Assembly (NCBI RefSeq): GCF_928368155.1
Contig: NZ_CAKMRU010000002.1
Span: forward strand, 186,001 to 250,000
Direction: 5' to 3'
DNA length: 64,000 nt
DNA from: Anaerococcus ihuae
GTDB lineage: Bacteria; Bacillota; Clostridia; Tissierellales; Peptoniphilaceae
This document shows, in pieces, positions 17,353 through 32,500 of this stretch; positions within the stretch are counted from its first letter, which is position 1; every line of letters begins with the position of its first letter. The notes under the pieces were generated by a model. It was not told where the DNA came from. It did not search any database and saw only the letters and a program-made list of their open reading frames with translations. Position numbers and translations under genes: made by a program.

Positions 17353-17580
17353 AACTTAGAATAAAAAAATTCTAAATAGATACTAATTTTTAAAGAAAAC
17401 GATAATTTTTAGCCACGCACTTTAGCTGAGTATATGGAAAAAATATTAGGAAAAAATATTATACTTTTCCATACACCCATATATTTTCTAAAGAATGTAC
17501 AAGTGCACACCAAAGGTCAGTGTTATTTAGTTAATTTTAAAAAAACCAAAATTAACTAAAACAATAATGAAGGAGTTATT
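17353..17580 (+). promoter_or_regulatory. Structured 5' leader of the giant adhesin
   Basis: The leader can nest GCAC/GTGC, CTTTAG/CTAAAG and TATATGG/CCATATA pairings (about 17415-17515). A competing TATGGAAAA/TTTTCCATA hairpin uses the same bases. A 13-bp TTTAGTTAATTTT/AAAATTAACTAAA hairpin follows just before the GAAGGAG ribosome site. It matches no riboswitch class I know. Regulation is inference from length and competing pairings. Confidence 0.5.
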
Positions 17581-20500
17581 ATGAAAAAAACACTTAGAAA
17601 ATTGATGTCATTTTTTATGGCACTTTTTATGGTTTTGCAGGTTATGTTACCAGCCTTTGCAACTAGGTCGAAGGCAGAAGAAGAAAATCCAAATTCAATA
17701 AAAAATATTGAAAATCTTAATCCAGATGATGAATCTTATTTTTCGATTACTGATTCCCAAAAAATTTTTGATAAAAAGAAAATAAAAAAGGATGATAACA
17801 AATTTTCAATAGCACTTGGTCTTCCTGATACAAGTTCTAATTTTAAACTTGTAAAAAGAAATGACCTAAAACTTTATGATGATGGAATCTTCCCTACAAA
17901 TGAAGATGCAAGTAAGGAATATTGGCGCATAAAAGATATGCTAAATGATCAAGGCCTTGACCTAGATCTTGAAATAATCAAAGAAGATCAAGGATACAGA
18001 ATCATCAATAAAGAAGATTTAGAAAATTTGGAAAATGAAAAAGAAGACGAAAAATACGGAAAAAATTATTCCTACATAAACTTTAAAATTTTGGATGATT
18101 TTGATTTTAATGAAAAAGGAAATCAAAAAATCCTAGACCAAGACAAATTAGTATTTAATTTAGAATTTATTACAAATATATCACCTGATCCAAACTACAA
18201 CCTTTTCGAAAAAGACGAAGAAGGAAAATGGAAAGTAAAAAACGAGGGAGATATATTTGCGCTTGTTAATGGTGACAAGGTGAGTGTGTATGATACAAGC
18301 TTATTGAGAAATGACTTAAATAGCCTTGAATCATATGAAGAAGAAAAAACACAGGCCGAAGAAAAGGCAAAAAAAGAAGCCGAAGAGAAACAAAGGGCCG
18401 AAGAAGAAAAGAAGGCTCAAGAGGAAAAGGAAAAAGCAGAAGCAGCCAAAAAAGCTGAAGAAGAAAAAAAGGCTGAGGAAGAGAAAAAACTTCAAGAAGA
18501 AAAAGCTGAAGAAGAAAAAAAGGCTCAAGAGGAAAAAGAAAAGGCAGAAAAAAAGGCTGAAGAAGAGAAAGAAGCTCAAGAAAAATCTAAAGCCGAAAAT
18601 AAAGAAAATCCAGAAGAAGAAAAATCTGTACTAGAAACAGACAAGAAAGAAAATAAAGACGAAAAATCTTCTGATCAAAAATCTATAATAGAGAAAAAAC
18701 AAGATAAAAAGCCAGAAGAAAATTTAAACCTAACAAATCTTGAAAAAGCAGACAAAGAATTAAAAGAAGCTTTAAAAGATGAAAATAATTCAATAGGAGA
18801 TATACAAAAACTTCTTACAGAACTTGGGGAAAAATATAAACTATCAAGATTAGACCAAGAAAAATTAATGTCAGACAACGACAAGGCAATAAAGGATCTT
18901 GTAGAAAAAGATAGGGAAGAAAATTTTAGACCAAATATGCTTAGAGCCCTTCAAGGAACTGAATCTAATTCATTTAAAGATAAAATTTTCCATTTACGAG
19001 CCAAAATGAACGTTAAGGCAACTGACATAAATCCTATACCAACAGGCTGGTATTTTGATGTAAAAGTTGGTCCATATTTATATTATAGCGAAAACCAACC
19101 CCTAAATGACCTTTACTTTACAGGTTTAGGCTTGGTAGCAACAGCTCAATATATCGAAGATGGAAAAGATCATTATATTAGATACACCTTTATAAAACCT
19201 GTAACTAAAGATATATCATTAGATATAGATCAAAACCTAAAATTTGATACAGTAAATATTGGTGAAAAACAATCAGTAGACATAAATATAAAAGTTGCAC
19301 CAAAGAACAACCCTGTTCAATCTATGCCGACAAAAACTGTAAATATAAATGACCCATCACTAGTTGAGTCAAGCTTTACAGTAGAAGACCAAGGTGAAAC
19401 CCAATCAGGAACTTACCCTTATCAATTAAATTGGAAAACAACATCTCAAAAACTAAGAAATTCAAACGGTAATATTATACAAGACCCAACAAGGGAAAAC
19501 ACCCTAGAAGGTGCCTATGTAGAATGGGATATAGAAGTTGATACATCTACCTTGGTCGATGAAAACAACAAATTAGATTTTGAAAAATTAAATCTAACAG
19601 TTTTTGGATCTTCTAAACAAGGACTTAAAAATATTTCTTATAGGTTTGCAAATAAAGAAACTGACCTTGCAACAAAACCATCCAATCCAACATCTGACAT
19701 AGGCGAATTGCGTAGTGGTAATTCATCTATTGCTAAAAAAGATCTTGGGGAAAAACTATATATCAAAGTCAGAGGAGATATTGATCCTAACCAGCTTCAC
19801 GAATCTTACTCAATTGGTTTTAGGATTAACCCAGATAAAAATTATATTGATAAGTTACTACAAGAATATAAGGATAAATTTGATAGGCTACCTACTCCAA
19901 TCAAATGGATCAAGGGAATAGAAGATGCAAAAAGATTTGCAGAAGTTCCATTCAATTTGGTAGAAACAAATATACCCGCAACCTTCAACGGATTAAACGA
20001 CAGGTTCAATAACGAAAGATTTTACTATGACAACACCAGAACTATTGTTGCAAAAAGAATTGACGATAAAAATGTAGATTGGTACGCCCTAGACCTTATA
20101 AGACGTGGCGAAACTCAAGATACAAGTCTTGACAATCCTACTTTCTACAAAAATAGAATAAACCTAGAACAAAAAAATGTTAATACAACCAAAGTTTATT
20201 ATGTACCATTAAAAGACGGCGGCTACAGAAAAACTTACCAACCAACAGACGTTATTCTTTCAAATGGTCAGTATTATCCAGGAACAATAATTTCCTATGA
20301 ATATAAAACTCAAAAGGCAGGCAGAAACGACACTTACTACCTAAGAGCAGACCTAAAAGATAAAAAGAAATATAACGTTGACGAGGCTTACCAAACTGAG
20401 GGTGGAAGAGTTGATCTTTTCACAGAAAAGATATCCGACCAAGCCTTAGCAAATGGATATCTTGCCTACACAGAAAATCCATATCCAATCATGCGTATTA

Positions 20501-23500
20501 ATAGAAACTTTGATATGGTTTCATGTTTCAATGATAATGTAGCAGCTCCAGTCTATGAAGGAAACAAGGGAGTCTTCCTAGATATTCACGAAGACCCATC
20601 AGGTACCTACTTAATTTCCAGACTAAACGAATCTATAGCAAAAGATCATACTGGCTATAAATTAAAAACCTATTTAAATGGAAACAATCCTTATGACGGA
20701 GTAAACCTAAACCATGGTGGTTTGACTGAAAGCCAAGCCATGGAAGAATTAATGAAAAAAATCTATTTCTATGGTGAAGAAGTCAAAAAAGAATACGCTA
20801 ACCAAAATAATGGAAAAGAAATGCATAGACTTATCGAATCATCTATGTACCAAAGAGTCATCCACCATTTCACAGACAATAAGCCTTTGACTAAAGATTA
20901 CTTTGATGTTCCATCAGACTACAACGTAGATGAATGGAAGGTTGATTATACCCTAACAGGTTCAAGAATATCAACCACAGATGGTAGCGTTAAGTTCGAA
21001 GGGGCTTTTGATGGAACAAAAAGAAAACATCCTAGTGGAGCAAGATGGCTAAAAGATAATGAAACTAGGATAAAAGACTATCCACCAGTTCAAAGAACCC
21101 AACTTGAAATGGCGAACGAACTTTACAAGAAAGTAATAGATTCTTATAAAACTGGAAATGATTGGGACGAAAATAAGGCTGATTCAGTAAAATTAGTATT
21201 TTACTCTCACACCGATGAAGGAAAATACCAAGAGCTAATCGCAGGACGTGTAATGGCTCCAATCGAAATTGATAAATACAAAAAAGTTGGAGATAAGCTT
21301 GAAAAACTTCCAGGTGCAGAATTTACTTTCACAAATATCAACACAGGTCAAAGTAAAAAATGGAAATCAACCGATGGCACAGATAGCCACAAACTTTATC
21401 TAAGACCAGGTACCTACAGAGTTCAAGAAACAAAAACCCCAGCTGGCTACGAAAAAATCAAAGATTTTGACATCACAGTACAAAGAGAAGAAATAAATGG
21501 AGACGATGGATCATATAAGTTCAAAAAATTGCCAAAAATCCACGTCAATGATGGATTTAAAACAAAAGTAAAACTTGGCGAAAATCTTCCAAAGTCATCT
21601 GACCGCACAGATTTAGTAACCATCGATGATGGCAATATCAAAGTAAGCGTAACAAACCTCGAAGATAATCTTGGAAAATTAGAATTTACCAAGAAAAACA
21701 AGTTTGTAAAACTTTTTGATGCAGAATTTAGACTAAGAAAATTAAAAACCGAAAGCGTTGAAAAAGCTAAAAATAATATAAATAATCTAACAGATGATGA
21801 CTACGACAAGACCTACGACCAAACATCAACTGGTCACTACGGAGATTACAAATTTGAACAAATCCCAGTAGGTTTCTATGTACTTGAAGAAACAAAAGTA
21901 CCAGTTGGATACGAAAAAGCTCCTCTCTACCTACTTCATGCAGAAGAAAAAATAGATTCTAAGAATAAGAAAAAAGTTGAAGTAAACTTTGTTGGAGATA
22001 AGAAACCAGAAACAGAAAATGGCAAAACAATTGTCAGAAATAAAACCAAAAAAACAGAGATCAAATTTAGGAAAGTAAGAAGCGAACACGTTACTGATAC
22101 AAAAAACGAACACCTAGGTCTAGCTGATGCAAGATTTAGGCTAATGTCTATAAAATTGTTAGATGGAGACTTCTACATCAAAGACGACTACACTGACAGG
22201 ACTAAACCAACATCAGGTGATGATAAAGTTGATGGTCAAAACGCCAGAGGCGGCGGTTATATAACATTTGATAACCTAAAAGTCGGAGAATATTTGCTCC
22301 AAGAACTCCAAGCTCCAAAGGGCTACGCCAAGACAAAACTTTATGGTTGGAAGCTAATTGTAAGCGAGCTAGAAGCAGATGATGAAAAGACAGGAAAGAA
22401 AAAAGGCGACCTTATTTACAAACTTTATGAAATAGATAAAGAAAAAGACATCAATAAAATTGATCCAACTAAGGAAGTCCCTTTAGAGAAGATTATCAAT
22501 GGAAGAGATAATAAGGTAGAAGCCTTCCAAATAGGAAACGAATCGAGAAAGATTTCAATTCCATTTGATAAGTACCTATCAGATGGTAAAACACCATCAG
22601 TAAAGCTGGATGGAACACCAAATCTTCCACTACCAGATAAAATCTTAACAAATGATGGTAAAGAATATAATGGTAACAATGCCATTTCATTCAACCTCTA
22701 CAAGGCAGACTACTACGGTGCAATTTTAAAAGATAAAGAAGGAAACCCAATCAAGGTCAACAAGCACCCAATAGTTCAAAATGCGGCGAAAAAAAATGAC
22801 AATCCAAAAGTATTCCCAGAGGATAAATATAAATACTCTTTTGAACTCCACGATTTGGAATTTGGTGGCTACTATGTCCTAGAAGAAGTTGCTCCACCAA
22901 AAGTAGATGGAGTTGAATACAAAAAGGCAAGCAGAATCTTATTAAAAGTTGAAGCAGAAGCCATTGCCAACGAAGGACACATGAAGGTAATAGTTAGAGA
23001 CCCTAACCCTAACGCCATGACCAATGAGCACTCAGTATTTGGTGGTGTAATCAACTTTGAAAAGCAAGCTAAACTTGGAGAATTTTCAATCAAAAAAATT
23101 GGTAAAGCTATACCACCATATAAAGGAAATGTTGGTCTAAGACGTGCATACTTTAGACTCTATACTGCAGATGAAGACTTCAATATCTTATACAAGGATT
23201 CGGATAAAAAATATCCAAAAGAATATATCCAAAAGGTAACCCCTGGAGAACCAATCACAGAAGATGATGGCAAGGGAGGACAAAAAGGAAAAGATCCAAA
23301 AGATCTTCCAAAAAACCAAGGTATTGTAACTTTTGACCAACTAAAACCAGGCAACTATGTCCTAGAAGAATACAGAGGACCAGCAGGATACGAAAAAGAT
23401 CCAAACCCTTGGTATATAACAGTTGACCCATATGGTAATGTTAAAAAATATAGGGAAAAACCAGGCACAAGCTCAAGGCAAGTCCTTTATTCAATGCAAA

Positions 23501-26500
23501 ACCCAAGATATGAAATGGCAGATCTTGATATTTCAGAAAGACTACCACTAGATAGGGTGATGTCTCCACAAGCAATTGATCCAAAGCTTGGCGAGATTAA
23601 ATATGATGTCGATTCATCAAATGCCAATATTACAGTAAGTGCTGGAGTGGTTGATACAAACGATGGATCTCGTGATATTACAGTTAAAATTACACCAAAA
23701 ACTGAAAAAATTGGAAAAAACAAATCGCATTGGGTTCTTTTGCTTGATAGGTCAAGAGATTTTTCTGGAAAAAATAATTTAGATAACAATATAAATAAAT
23801 TTATCACAGACCTTAGAGCAAAAGCAGATACACCAGGAGCGGAAGTTTATATTTCAATTATCGAGTATTCTGGAACTAAAAATATGAATAAGGTCTTACT
23901 ATCAAAGACTAACATCAAAGACCTAGACGATGCCAATGCATATCAATATACTATGGGAACTTTATCAGATGCTGGAAATAGTCAATATAATCTTGATGAA
24001 ACAAATGTAAGCGTTAAAGATTATTTGTCAAAAGTAGGTATTGATAAAAGAAATAATGATACCCAAGACGGTGCATTTAATTTAAAACCTATAGTTGATG
24101 CGAATTTAGCAAATTTAACAAGTGATAATTATGATAATAAATATATAATAAACTTTGCAAGCTTTAATGCTAATAATGCAAAAAGAAATTTCACCACTAG
24201 CCCTAAATTTTATCAATTTGAATCTATGTGGGCATTCTATGAAAAAGGATATAAGAGAGTTTATACCCATGTAGATCAAGAGAATACGTCATTGGCAAGT
24301 AATTCAACAGGAAATGCATATCAAACTTATTTAAGGAATAACTCTGATATAAATAGTTTCAACCTAACCAATTCCTACGTTCTTAAAAATCAAGGATTTA
24401 AAAAAGCCAGAGGATTTGGTCCTTATGTACAAAAAGGAATTTTAGATGGCATCTTAAACAATAAATCTAATTTTGAATCTGAAGGAAAAGACGAATCCTT
24501 ACTAAAAAATGCAAGTGTAAATATAGTTACAAAAGACAGTATAAAAATAGATTCCTATACTATAAAGAAAAATGGAAATATTGAAGAAAATCAAACAAAT
24601 CCTACAGGAAATTCTATAAATAAAGAAAATTTCAGCTTAGGAGTTGGAGATAATTTAGAAATAAATTATAAGATTTCTTTAAAAGCAACTGCAAGTAGTG
24701 ATATGGATTATTATATCCATGAATTTATGGATTATATTCCAGTTGATAAAGGTATTTCAGTAAATCTTGATCCTAAGAGTTTAGTAACACAAAAAGAAAG
24801 CACAACACCTCAACCAAAAGGATACAATGTTATAGTTAATCCTACAACAAACGGAAGTGTAAGTGCGAATCCAAATAAAAATGTTCCTCAAGGAACAATT
24901 GTAAATTTAACACTCAAACCAAATGAGGGTTATAAATTTAAAAGCGTAGATGTTAAAAAAACAAATGGAGATTCAATACCTTTTAAAGAATCTTCCAAAG
25001 AAATGGCAAGTGTTCTATCAACAAGGGCTGCCAATGGAAATCCAGTATACAGAAGCTTTAAAATGCCAGCTTCTGATGTAACAGTAGATGCAAAATTTGA
25101 GCAGATTTCAAAAGGAGATATAGACCTTAAAACAGTCTTCACCTATTCTAACCAAGAAAATGGCGAAGATAACAGCGATCCTGCTCCAAATGGTAAAGCT
25201 GGTACAATAATGCTCCTTGAAAAAGATGAAACGGCTACAGACCCATTAAACCAATGGAAACAAGTAAGTGTTAAGGATGCTCCTTACCAAGGTGATTTAA
25301 TTTTTGAAAATCTTGACTCAAGTAAAACTTACAAGCTTGAATACACAAGAGAAGACGGAAATGATAGCAAATGGGGAACTGAAACCACAAGCAGTATTGA
25401 TGTTGATTTCTCAAATCTAGAAAAAATAGAAGGTCAAAACGACCAAAAAATTATTACTATAAAAAATGGTAACCTAATGGAAATCTTCAACAAGGATGAA
25501 ACAGGATTTAGAATTCCTCTAAGAATTACCAAGGTTAACGAAAACAAGGGTGCTCTTACAGGTTCTCAATTCAAGGCTCGTAAAATCTTAAACGGTGACA
25601 AATCCCTATATAAAGAAATAAATAAAAAAATAGTAAAAACGGGAGAATCAAAAGATTATCCTATTTACCATGACGAAAAATTTGATGGAGTATCAGAGGC
25701 TACAGGAGAACCAGGAGATAACTACTTCAGAGAACTAACCCCTGGTATCTATGAACTTACTGAAATAAAAGCTCCAGATGGAACTTATAGGATTCCAAAA
25801 GATGAAAATGGCGATCCAATGAAGTGGTACTTCCAAGTATTTGTCTATGAAGGCAGAGACCCAAGAGGTGCTGACTACATGGGTATCAATTTCAACTTTA
25901 CCCACAAATTTGTAGAAACCGATGACTTTAATAAAGAAAATGTAAATGATGCAGAAAAAGCAAAATTAATTGGTACTACAATCGAAGGACTTGGCTCATC
26001 TAATACTAAATTTAATAAGTATATAAAAGTTATCCCAGATGATGGACGTTCAAACCCAGCAAGGCCAGACGCTCCATACCAAGGAATTAACGATGCTCAA
26101 GTAACAAACTATAAGAGCAAAACAAGTCTAAGCTTTTTCAAAAAAGATTTTGAAACAAACAACAATCTAAAAGATGCTGAGTTTACTTTAAGAAAAGTTC
26201 AGACTGAAACTGTCACAGAAGCTGGCAAAAAAGTCGAAAAACCAAAAGTAGATAACAATAACAAACCAATCTACGCTGAGGTAAAAACCACAGATGATAA
26301 GGGCAATCCATATACTGATGAACAGTTGGATGAATTAATGGTTCAACCTTATAATAAGCAAAAGAATTATGCCCTAGCCAACTCAACTGAAAACCTAGGT
26401 GTAGAATTTACCAATATCGAAGAAGGAACCTATATCCTTGAAGAAACAAAACCAGCCGAAGGCTACAAACCGACAGATTCCTTCTTGACCATTACCTTTA

Positions 26501-29500
26501 CCGAATCTGATAAGGGTGCTTGGAAACAAGTTATAAAAGCCTACAAGAGAGATTCAAATGGAAAATATGTAGAAATGGGAAATACCAATAATTTCTTCAC
26601 CAAGGATGAGAATGGAAATTTAGCAAGTATTTCTAACCAAAAGAAATACATCAACCTCAAATTCCAAAAAATCAGAGCTAAAAAAGGTGCAAACAATGAG
26701 GAAATTCCTGTAAATACAGCAAGTTTCAAACTTACTCAAGTTGATGATAAAGGAAATCCAGTTCCTGGAGCCAAACAATGGGATGTTCAAAGTAACTTCT
26801 TAAGCAATGAATTTAACTTCAAAAATCTTGGTGTGGGTCGTTACAAACTCCAAGAAACCAAGGTAATAGAGGAATTTGAAAAGCCAGACCCATGGTACTT
26901 TAGGGTAAAGGATGATGAAAAAGAGCCGGGCAAGCTAAAGATAGAATTTGAAACACCAAAGGGACACCCTTACAATTCTATAAGCTTTACACCATATGAC
27001 GATTCTGGTGTAAGACCTAAGATAGATGATGAAGGCAATCCAGAAAACTTGAAGGTTAAAAACTTCAGTAGGATTAAATTTAAATTCCAAAAATTATCAG
27101 ATCAAAAAGAAGATGGAAAACAACTTCCACTAAAAGATGCAGGTTTTAGTCTTAAAAAATTGAGATATTCAATGAAAGACGACGCCAAAGCCTACGAATA
27201 CTACGAAAATAATGAAAACGGAGAAGAAAACTTCAAATACGGAGCCTTGAAGAAATATTCTCACGGTGACCAAGTAACCGAATTCTATAATTCAGGTGTA
27301 AGGAAGAAATTCACAAAAGGCAGTAATGTTTATGAATTTGATGATAAGGGAGACTTAATTAAGGTTAATGGTCAAGCTGCTACTCAACAAGACAAGGATG
27401 ACCTAACAAATAGAAAAGTCATACCAGATTCAGTATCAGCCGCTACTGGTAAGTATTATTCAAACATGCGTTCCCAATCTGACGGTGGTGTAACATTTGA
27501 GGAATTGGGAGAAGGTATCTACGAACTAAGAGAAACAAAAATCCCAGAAGGCTACCAAAGTGAAAATAAACAATTTAGCTGGATATTCGAAGTTAAAAAG
27601 ACACCAGATGGTTTGGTAGTAGAACATAATAAAGATTTAGAAAAAGAATACTACCAAAAATTTGGAACAGAAGAGTCTAAAAAATATTATAAAGAAGACT
27701 ACACTACAAATTCAAACGTTAAAGAGTCTACAGATAATGAATTCTCCTACGAGATAACAAATACCAAGACTACAACCGACCTTAAATGGAAGAAGATTAC
27801 AAATTACGACAAAGGTACGTTGATTAATCAAAGAACTCAATTCTGGTTGTTCAAAGTTTCAGACGATCCTACAAATCCAAAAGTTGCAGAATCAGGGCAA
27901 TCAAGCTTCGCTCCTTACCAGGTAGAAAGCTCAGAAGGTAACTTTAAAATCGAAGACCTATCAAAAGGTATCTACACCCTTGTAGAAACTGTCGCTCCAG
28001 ATGGCTACAAAAAGATGGAAAGACAGATTGTAATTCAAATTTACGAAGATGCAAATGAAAATTACAAACTAAAACAAAACTTCTACGAGATGAAGAGGAA
28101 AAAGGTTGAGGGCAAAAACGAATATAAGAATGTCGTAATAGAAAAACCTCAACAATTCACAAACCTCTTAACCCGTAAGAATAAAACAGAAGTTGATGTA
28201 GATAAAGATACGGAAGGAAATAAAACCTTCTATGTAAATAACGAAGCCAAACCACAATTCTTCTACCTATCAAAAGGCTTTATGAAAAATGAAAAAGGTA
28301 AGGACGTATTTACAGATATCACCAAGGGCGAGCTAAAAATAAAAATTTACGCCGACCCTGCTGATGAAAATAATAAAGATACAAAAGTCTATGAGAGAAC
28401 AATCAAACTCTCCGATGCTAAATCCTACAAGATTGACGTAGATGGAATTCAAACTGGCGTGAACTATCTCCTAGAAGAAGTTCAGTCTCCAGACGGTTTT
28501 GCAAAGACTAAGTATAAGTATAGACTTCAATTCAATGAAGATAGTGAAACTAACAAATTTGTTGCAATCCTAAAGGCAGTCCTAAAGGAAGGCGAAAAGG
28601 AAGTCGAAGAGGATGGCGTAAAGAAAGTCGTAAAGACCTGGACACCACTTACAAATTCTAATGGTAAAAATATCACAGACTCTGGTCAATTTCTAGGAGA
28701 TGGGAAAGCTATAAACTCTGGATTCCAATTCCAAATCGTAAACAAGAAAACTGAAATCGAGTTTACAAAATATGGAAAAGATGGAAATACAGAAACCAAA
28801 TTAGAAGGTGTAGAATTCTACCTAGAAAAACAAAATCCAGAAGATCAAAAATATTACAGTTTAACTAAAAATATGGAAATGATCTTGCCAGCTATAAATA
28901 AATTAGGCCAACAATATTGGTACTATATAAGCAATGAAACTGGCAAACCAGTAACTGCGAAAAATTCTGAACTAGTAACACCGGAAACATACAGAGGAAT
29001 CTATAAATCTGATGTGAACGGTAAATTCAAAATCACCGACTTAACCGACGGCTACTACAGAATAATGGAACCAAAGGCACCAATTGACAAGGCTGATAAC
29101 AAACCATACATGAAAGTAAACGGCCCAGTCAAAACCTTTAGGGTTGTAAACGGTGAGGTATTAATCGCAGACAAGGATGAAAAAACCGGAAAGATTTCCG
29201 AAACCCTAGTCACAGACGAAAACATTGGAAAACTAGGAAAAATCATCAACGAAAAACCAGGCAAGGGCGAATTTACTATAACCAAGGTTGACGAAAAAGA
29301 CAATCCTATGGCAGATGTAAAATATACCCTTCACAAAACAGATGCTGATGAAACCCGAGTTGGAGATGAATACAAAACAAACTCTGAAGGTAAAATAGTA
29401 TTCAAAGGTCTACCTTACGGCTACTACTGGCTCAAGGAAACAGAAACCAAAGACGGTTATATACTTGACACCAAGAAAAAACTAATAGCCCTAGGCGGTG

Positions 29501-32500
29501 GAGATTGGAAAGTTCCAGAAAAACAAAAAGATGATGTTTCAAAAGCAATAACCTTTGAAGAAAAACAAGATGAGCTTGTATCAACAGAAGACTCAAAGAG
29601 AAAATCCGTTGTTTATCCAAACAAGGCAGAAGGAATGTTTGCCAAATTCAAATTCAAGATTGATGAAAAAACAACTATAAAACCGGGAGATTATTTCACA
29701 ATCAAATTCTCCGACAATGTCGACCTTGATGGTATCAATAAAGACAACGATGATTTTGGCAAAAAGATAGACGCTCAATATGACATCATAGGTCCAGCAG
29801 GAGTTCTTGCAAAGGCCAAGGTAAATGATGACAGAAGATCAATAACCTACACCTTTACCGACTATGTAGAAAACTACAAACCGGAAACCATGTCAATGTA
29901 TCTTCAACTTTTCGCAAACAGAAGAAAAATTGACCATACACAAGACATCACGGTCACAGCAGATATAGGAAATAATATTGATACAAATAACAGAGCTTAT
30001 CATTATTCAGACTCTATAAATATTAACTATAGAGGAGAAAACACACACAAGGATGGAGACAAAATCGTAAGATATGATGGTTACCAAAATCCAAATTCAG
30101 ATGTATCATCCTACATGCTAAGACTTGATCCAGATGGCAAGACTTTCACAGCGATTTTATATCTAAACCCTTGGAACAGAAAAATGCTAGGCAAGACACT
30201 AACATTTACAACAGATGAAGATATCCTAGTAAATGAAAACCTAACAGTAAACACATATATCAAAACTGGCTTAGGAAGCCACCCAAGTGAAAATAATCAA
30301 GGATGGCAAGAAGGAGACCTACCAGATTCATATGATATATATGAAAAAGATTCAAATGGTGATCTCAAGGTACGTTCTGACTTAAGTTTAATAAGCGATA
30401 ATGGTGATAAATACAACTGGTATCCAACCAAAACTTGGACAGAGGTAGAAGAAGTTAATCCAAATTATGGATATGACTATTACAAATATGATAACAATTC
30501 TGGTACTTATAAGTATTACAGATATGTTACCAAAAATAATAGTAGTGAAATGATCACCAGACAAATAGATATACCAACAAGATATCTAAATAGACAATCT
30601 GACTCAAGTACTTCAACCTATGTTATAGAAATTAAGGGTCAGTTGAAAGACAGTGCAAAATCTCTAAAAACTTGGTCAGAAGAAACTCATTACAATTACA
30701 GGACAGTAAATGGTATTACCTACAAAGATTCTTATAACTCTCATTTCGAAACTTGGTCACAATTCTTCAACCCAGGTGGAGAAGGAAATGTTAATAAGGA
30801 AATCAAACTTGTAAACTTCAAAAACAAAATCGAATTTGCAAAAGTAGATGGAGGTGTCCTATCAAATGTAGTCGATAAGGAAGCAGAAAATCCTAATACC
30901 ATAAAAGATTTGGGAATAGGAAATCCTCTAAAGGGAGCAGAATTTAAACTTGTAAAAGATGGAACAGATGTAGCTGATTCAAAAAGAACATCAGACGACA
31001 ATGGAATATTTTCTTGGGAAGAACTAGCAACTGGTAAGTACCAAGTCATAGAAACAAAAACACCAGATAATGACAAATACGACTTGCCAACCAAGCCACT
31101 TGCAAGCTTTGAAGTAGATGAAAATGGTAATATAGTCAACATCATACCAGAAAACTATATACTAGAAAACTACAGAAAAGCAGAAATCAAAGTAAGAAAG
31201 ACTGACGAAAAAGGTAAGGCTTTAGCTGGAGCAGAATTCACTCTTACTCCAACAAGCGGACAAAAGAATCCAGAAAAACCAACCGATAACTTCCCAGTTA
31301 GAACATTGGCAACAGATGACAAGGGAATTGTTACATTCGATAAATTACCAGCAGGCAAGTACGACTTACAAGAAATGAAAGCCCCACAAGGCTACACCAA
31401 ATCTGACACAGTTTGGAAACTTTTAGTCACAAGAGATGGTAAAGTCAAATGGCTAAACTCATTTGATGATTCAAATGATCAAATGAAGAAAGTTTCTGAT
31501 ATAACCTACACAGGTGAAGATAAAGACAATTTCAGATCAGAAATCCTAGGAATAAATACAGAAACAAAAACCTTCAGACAAAAAATAACCATCAAAGCTA
31601 AACCAAGCGAACTTGAAAAAGCAAGATTAGTTTTAGATTCAACAAATGCTGACCTAAAATTAAGCCAAGCTAATACAAAAGTAAGATTGGTACAAGCAAA
31701 AGGTTCTACTATAGAAAAACCAGATAACACATCTTACACAGTCGAAATCAACAACGGAGATTCTCCAAACTTGACCCTAAGAATTACTCCTCCATACAGA
31801 GAGGAAAAGAAAAACAATCCTGTAGGATCAAGCGAGGGTGGACAACAAACTGACCTCGACGCTGAAAGAGAATACCAATTTATAGTAGATATGCCATACA
31901 AAGACGATGCGAGAATTGGTGCCAAGGCAACCTATGATGTAGGCACAGTCGGAGCAGATGGTAAAGTCACATTTGGTGATAAAGACATCAAAACAGAAAT
32001 AGATAAATATCTATCAAAAGGAAACTACACAATTGGAACAACCAAAGTAAATATGGATACCTATAAAGACAAATATCTAGCCCGTGACATCAACCTAATC
32101 ACAACCGATATAGGCAACATCAAACAACCATCAATCTACTTCGAAAAGGTAGACGCAGATAATAATGCAACCAAGCTTAAAGATGCAGTCTTCGAACTAC
32201 AAAAGAAATTCGATGAAGGATATGCACCAGTTAAAAAAGATGGTACAAAAGATACCTTATTAACTGCAAAATGGACAGAAACCTCTGACGAGAACGGTCA
32301 TTTTGGATTTAGTGATATTCCTGATGGCAAATATCAAATTGTTGAAACAAAAGCTCCGGATGGATACGCACTTGTTCAAAATATAGTCTTCAAATTTGTT
32401 GTAGAAAATGGTAAAATAAAATATATAGTAGATAAACAAAATAACATTCCTAAAAATGGTTTGAAATTTGAAAATGAAAAAGAATACGGAAAAGTAAATT

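Noticed and set aside
17400-17560. c-di-GMP riboswitch before the adhesin
   Set aside because: Only a short CACGCAC resembles the class I aptamer; the GACGCAAAG core and tetraloop-receptor parts are absent.
18331-18579. Open frames on both strands in the E/K-rich coiled-coil region of the adhesin
   Set aside because: They are low-complexity shadows (all F/L or all K) of the repetitive coding sequence and have no ribosome sites.
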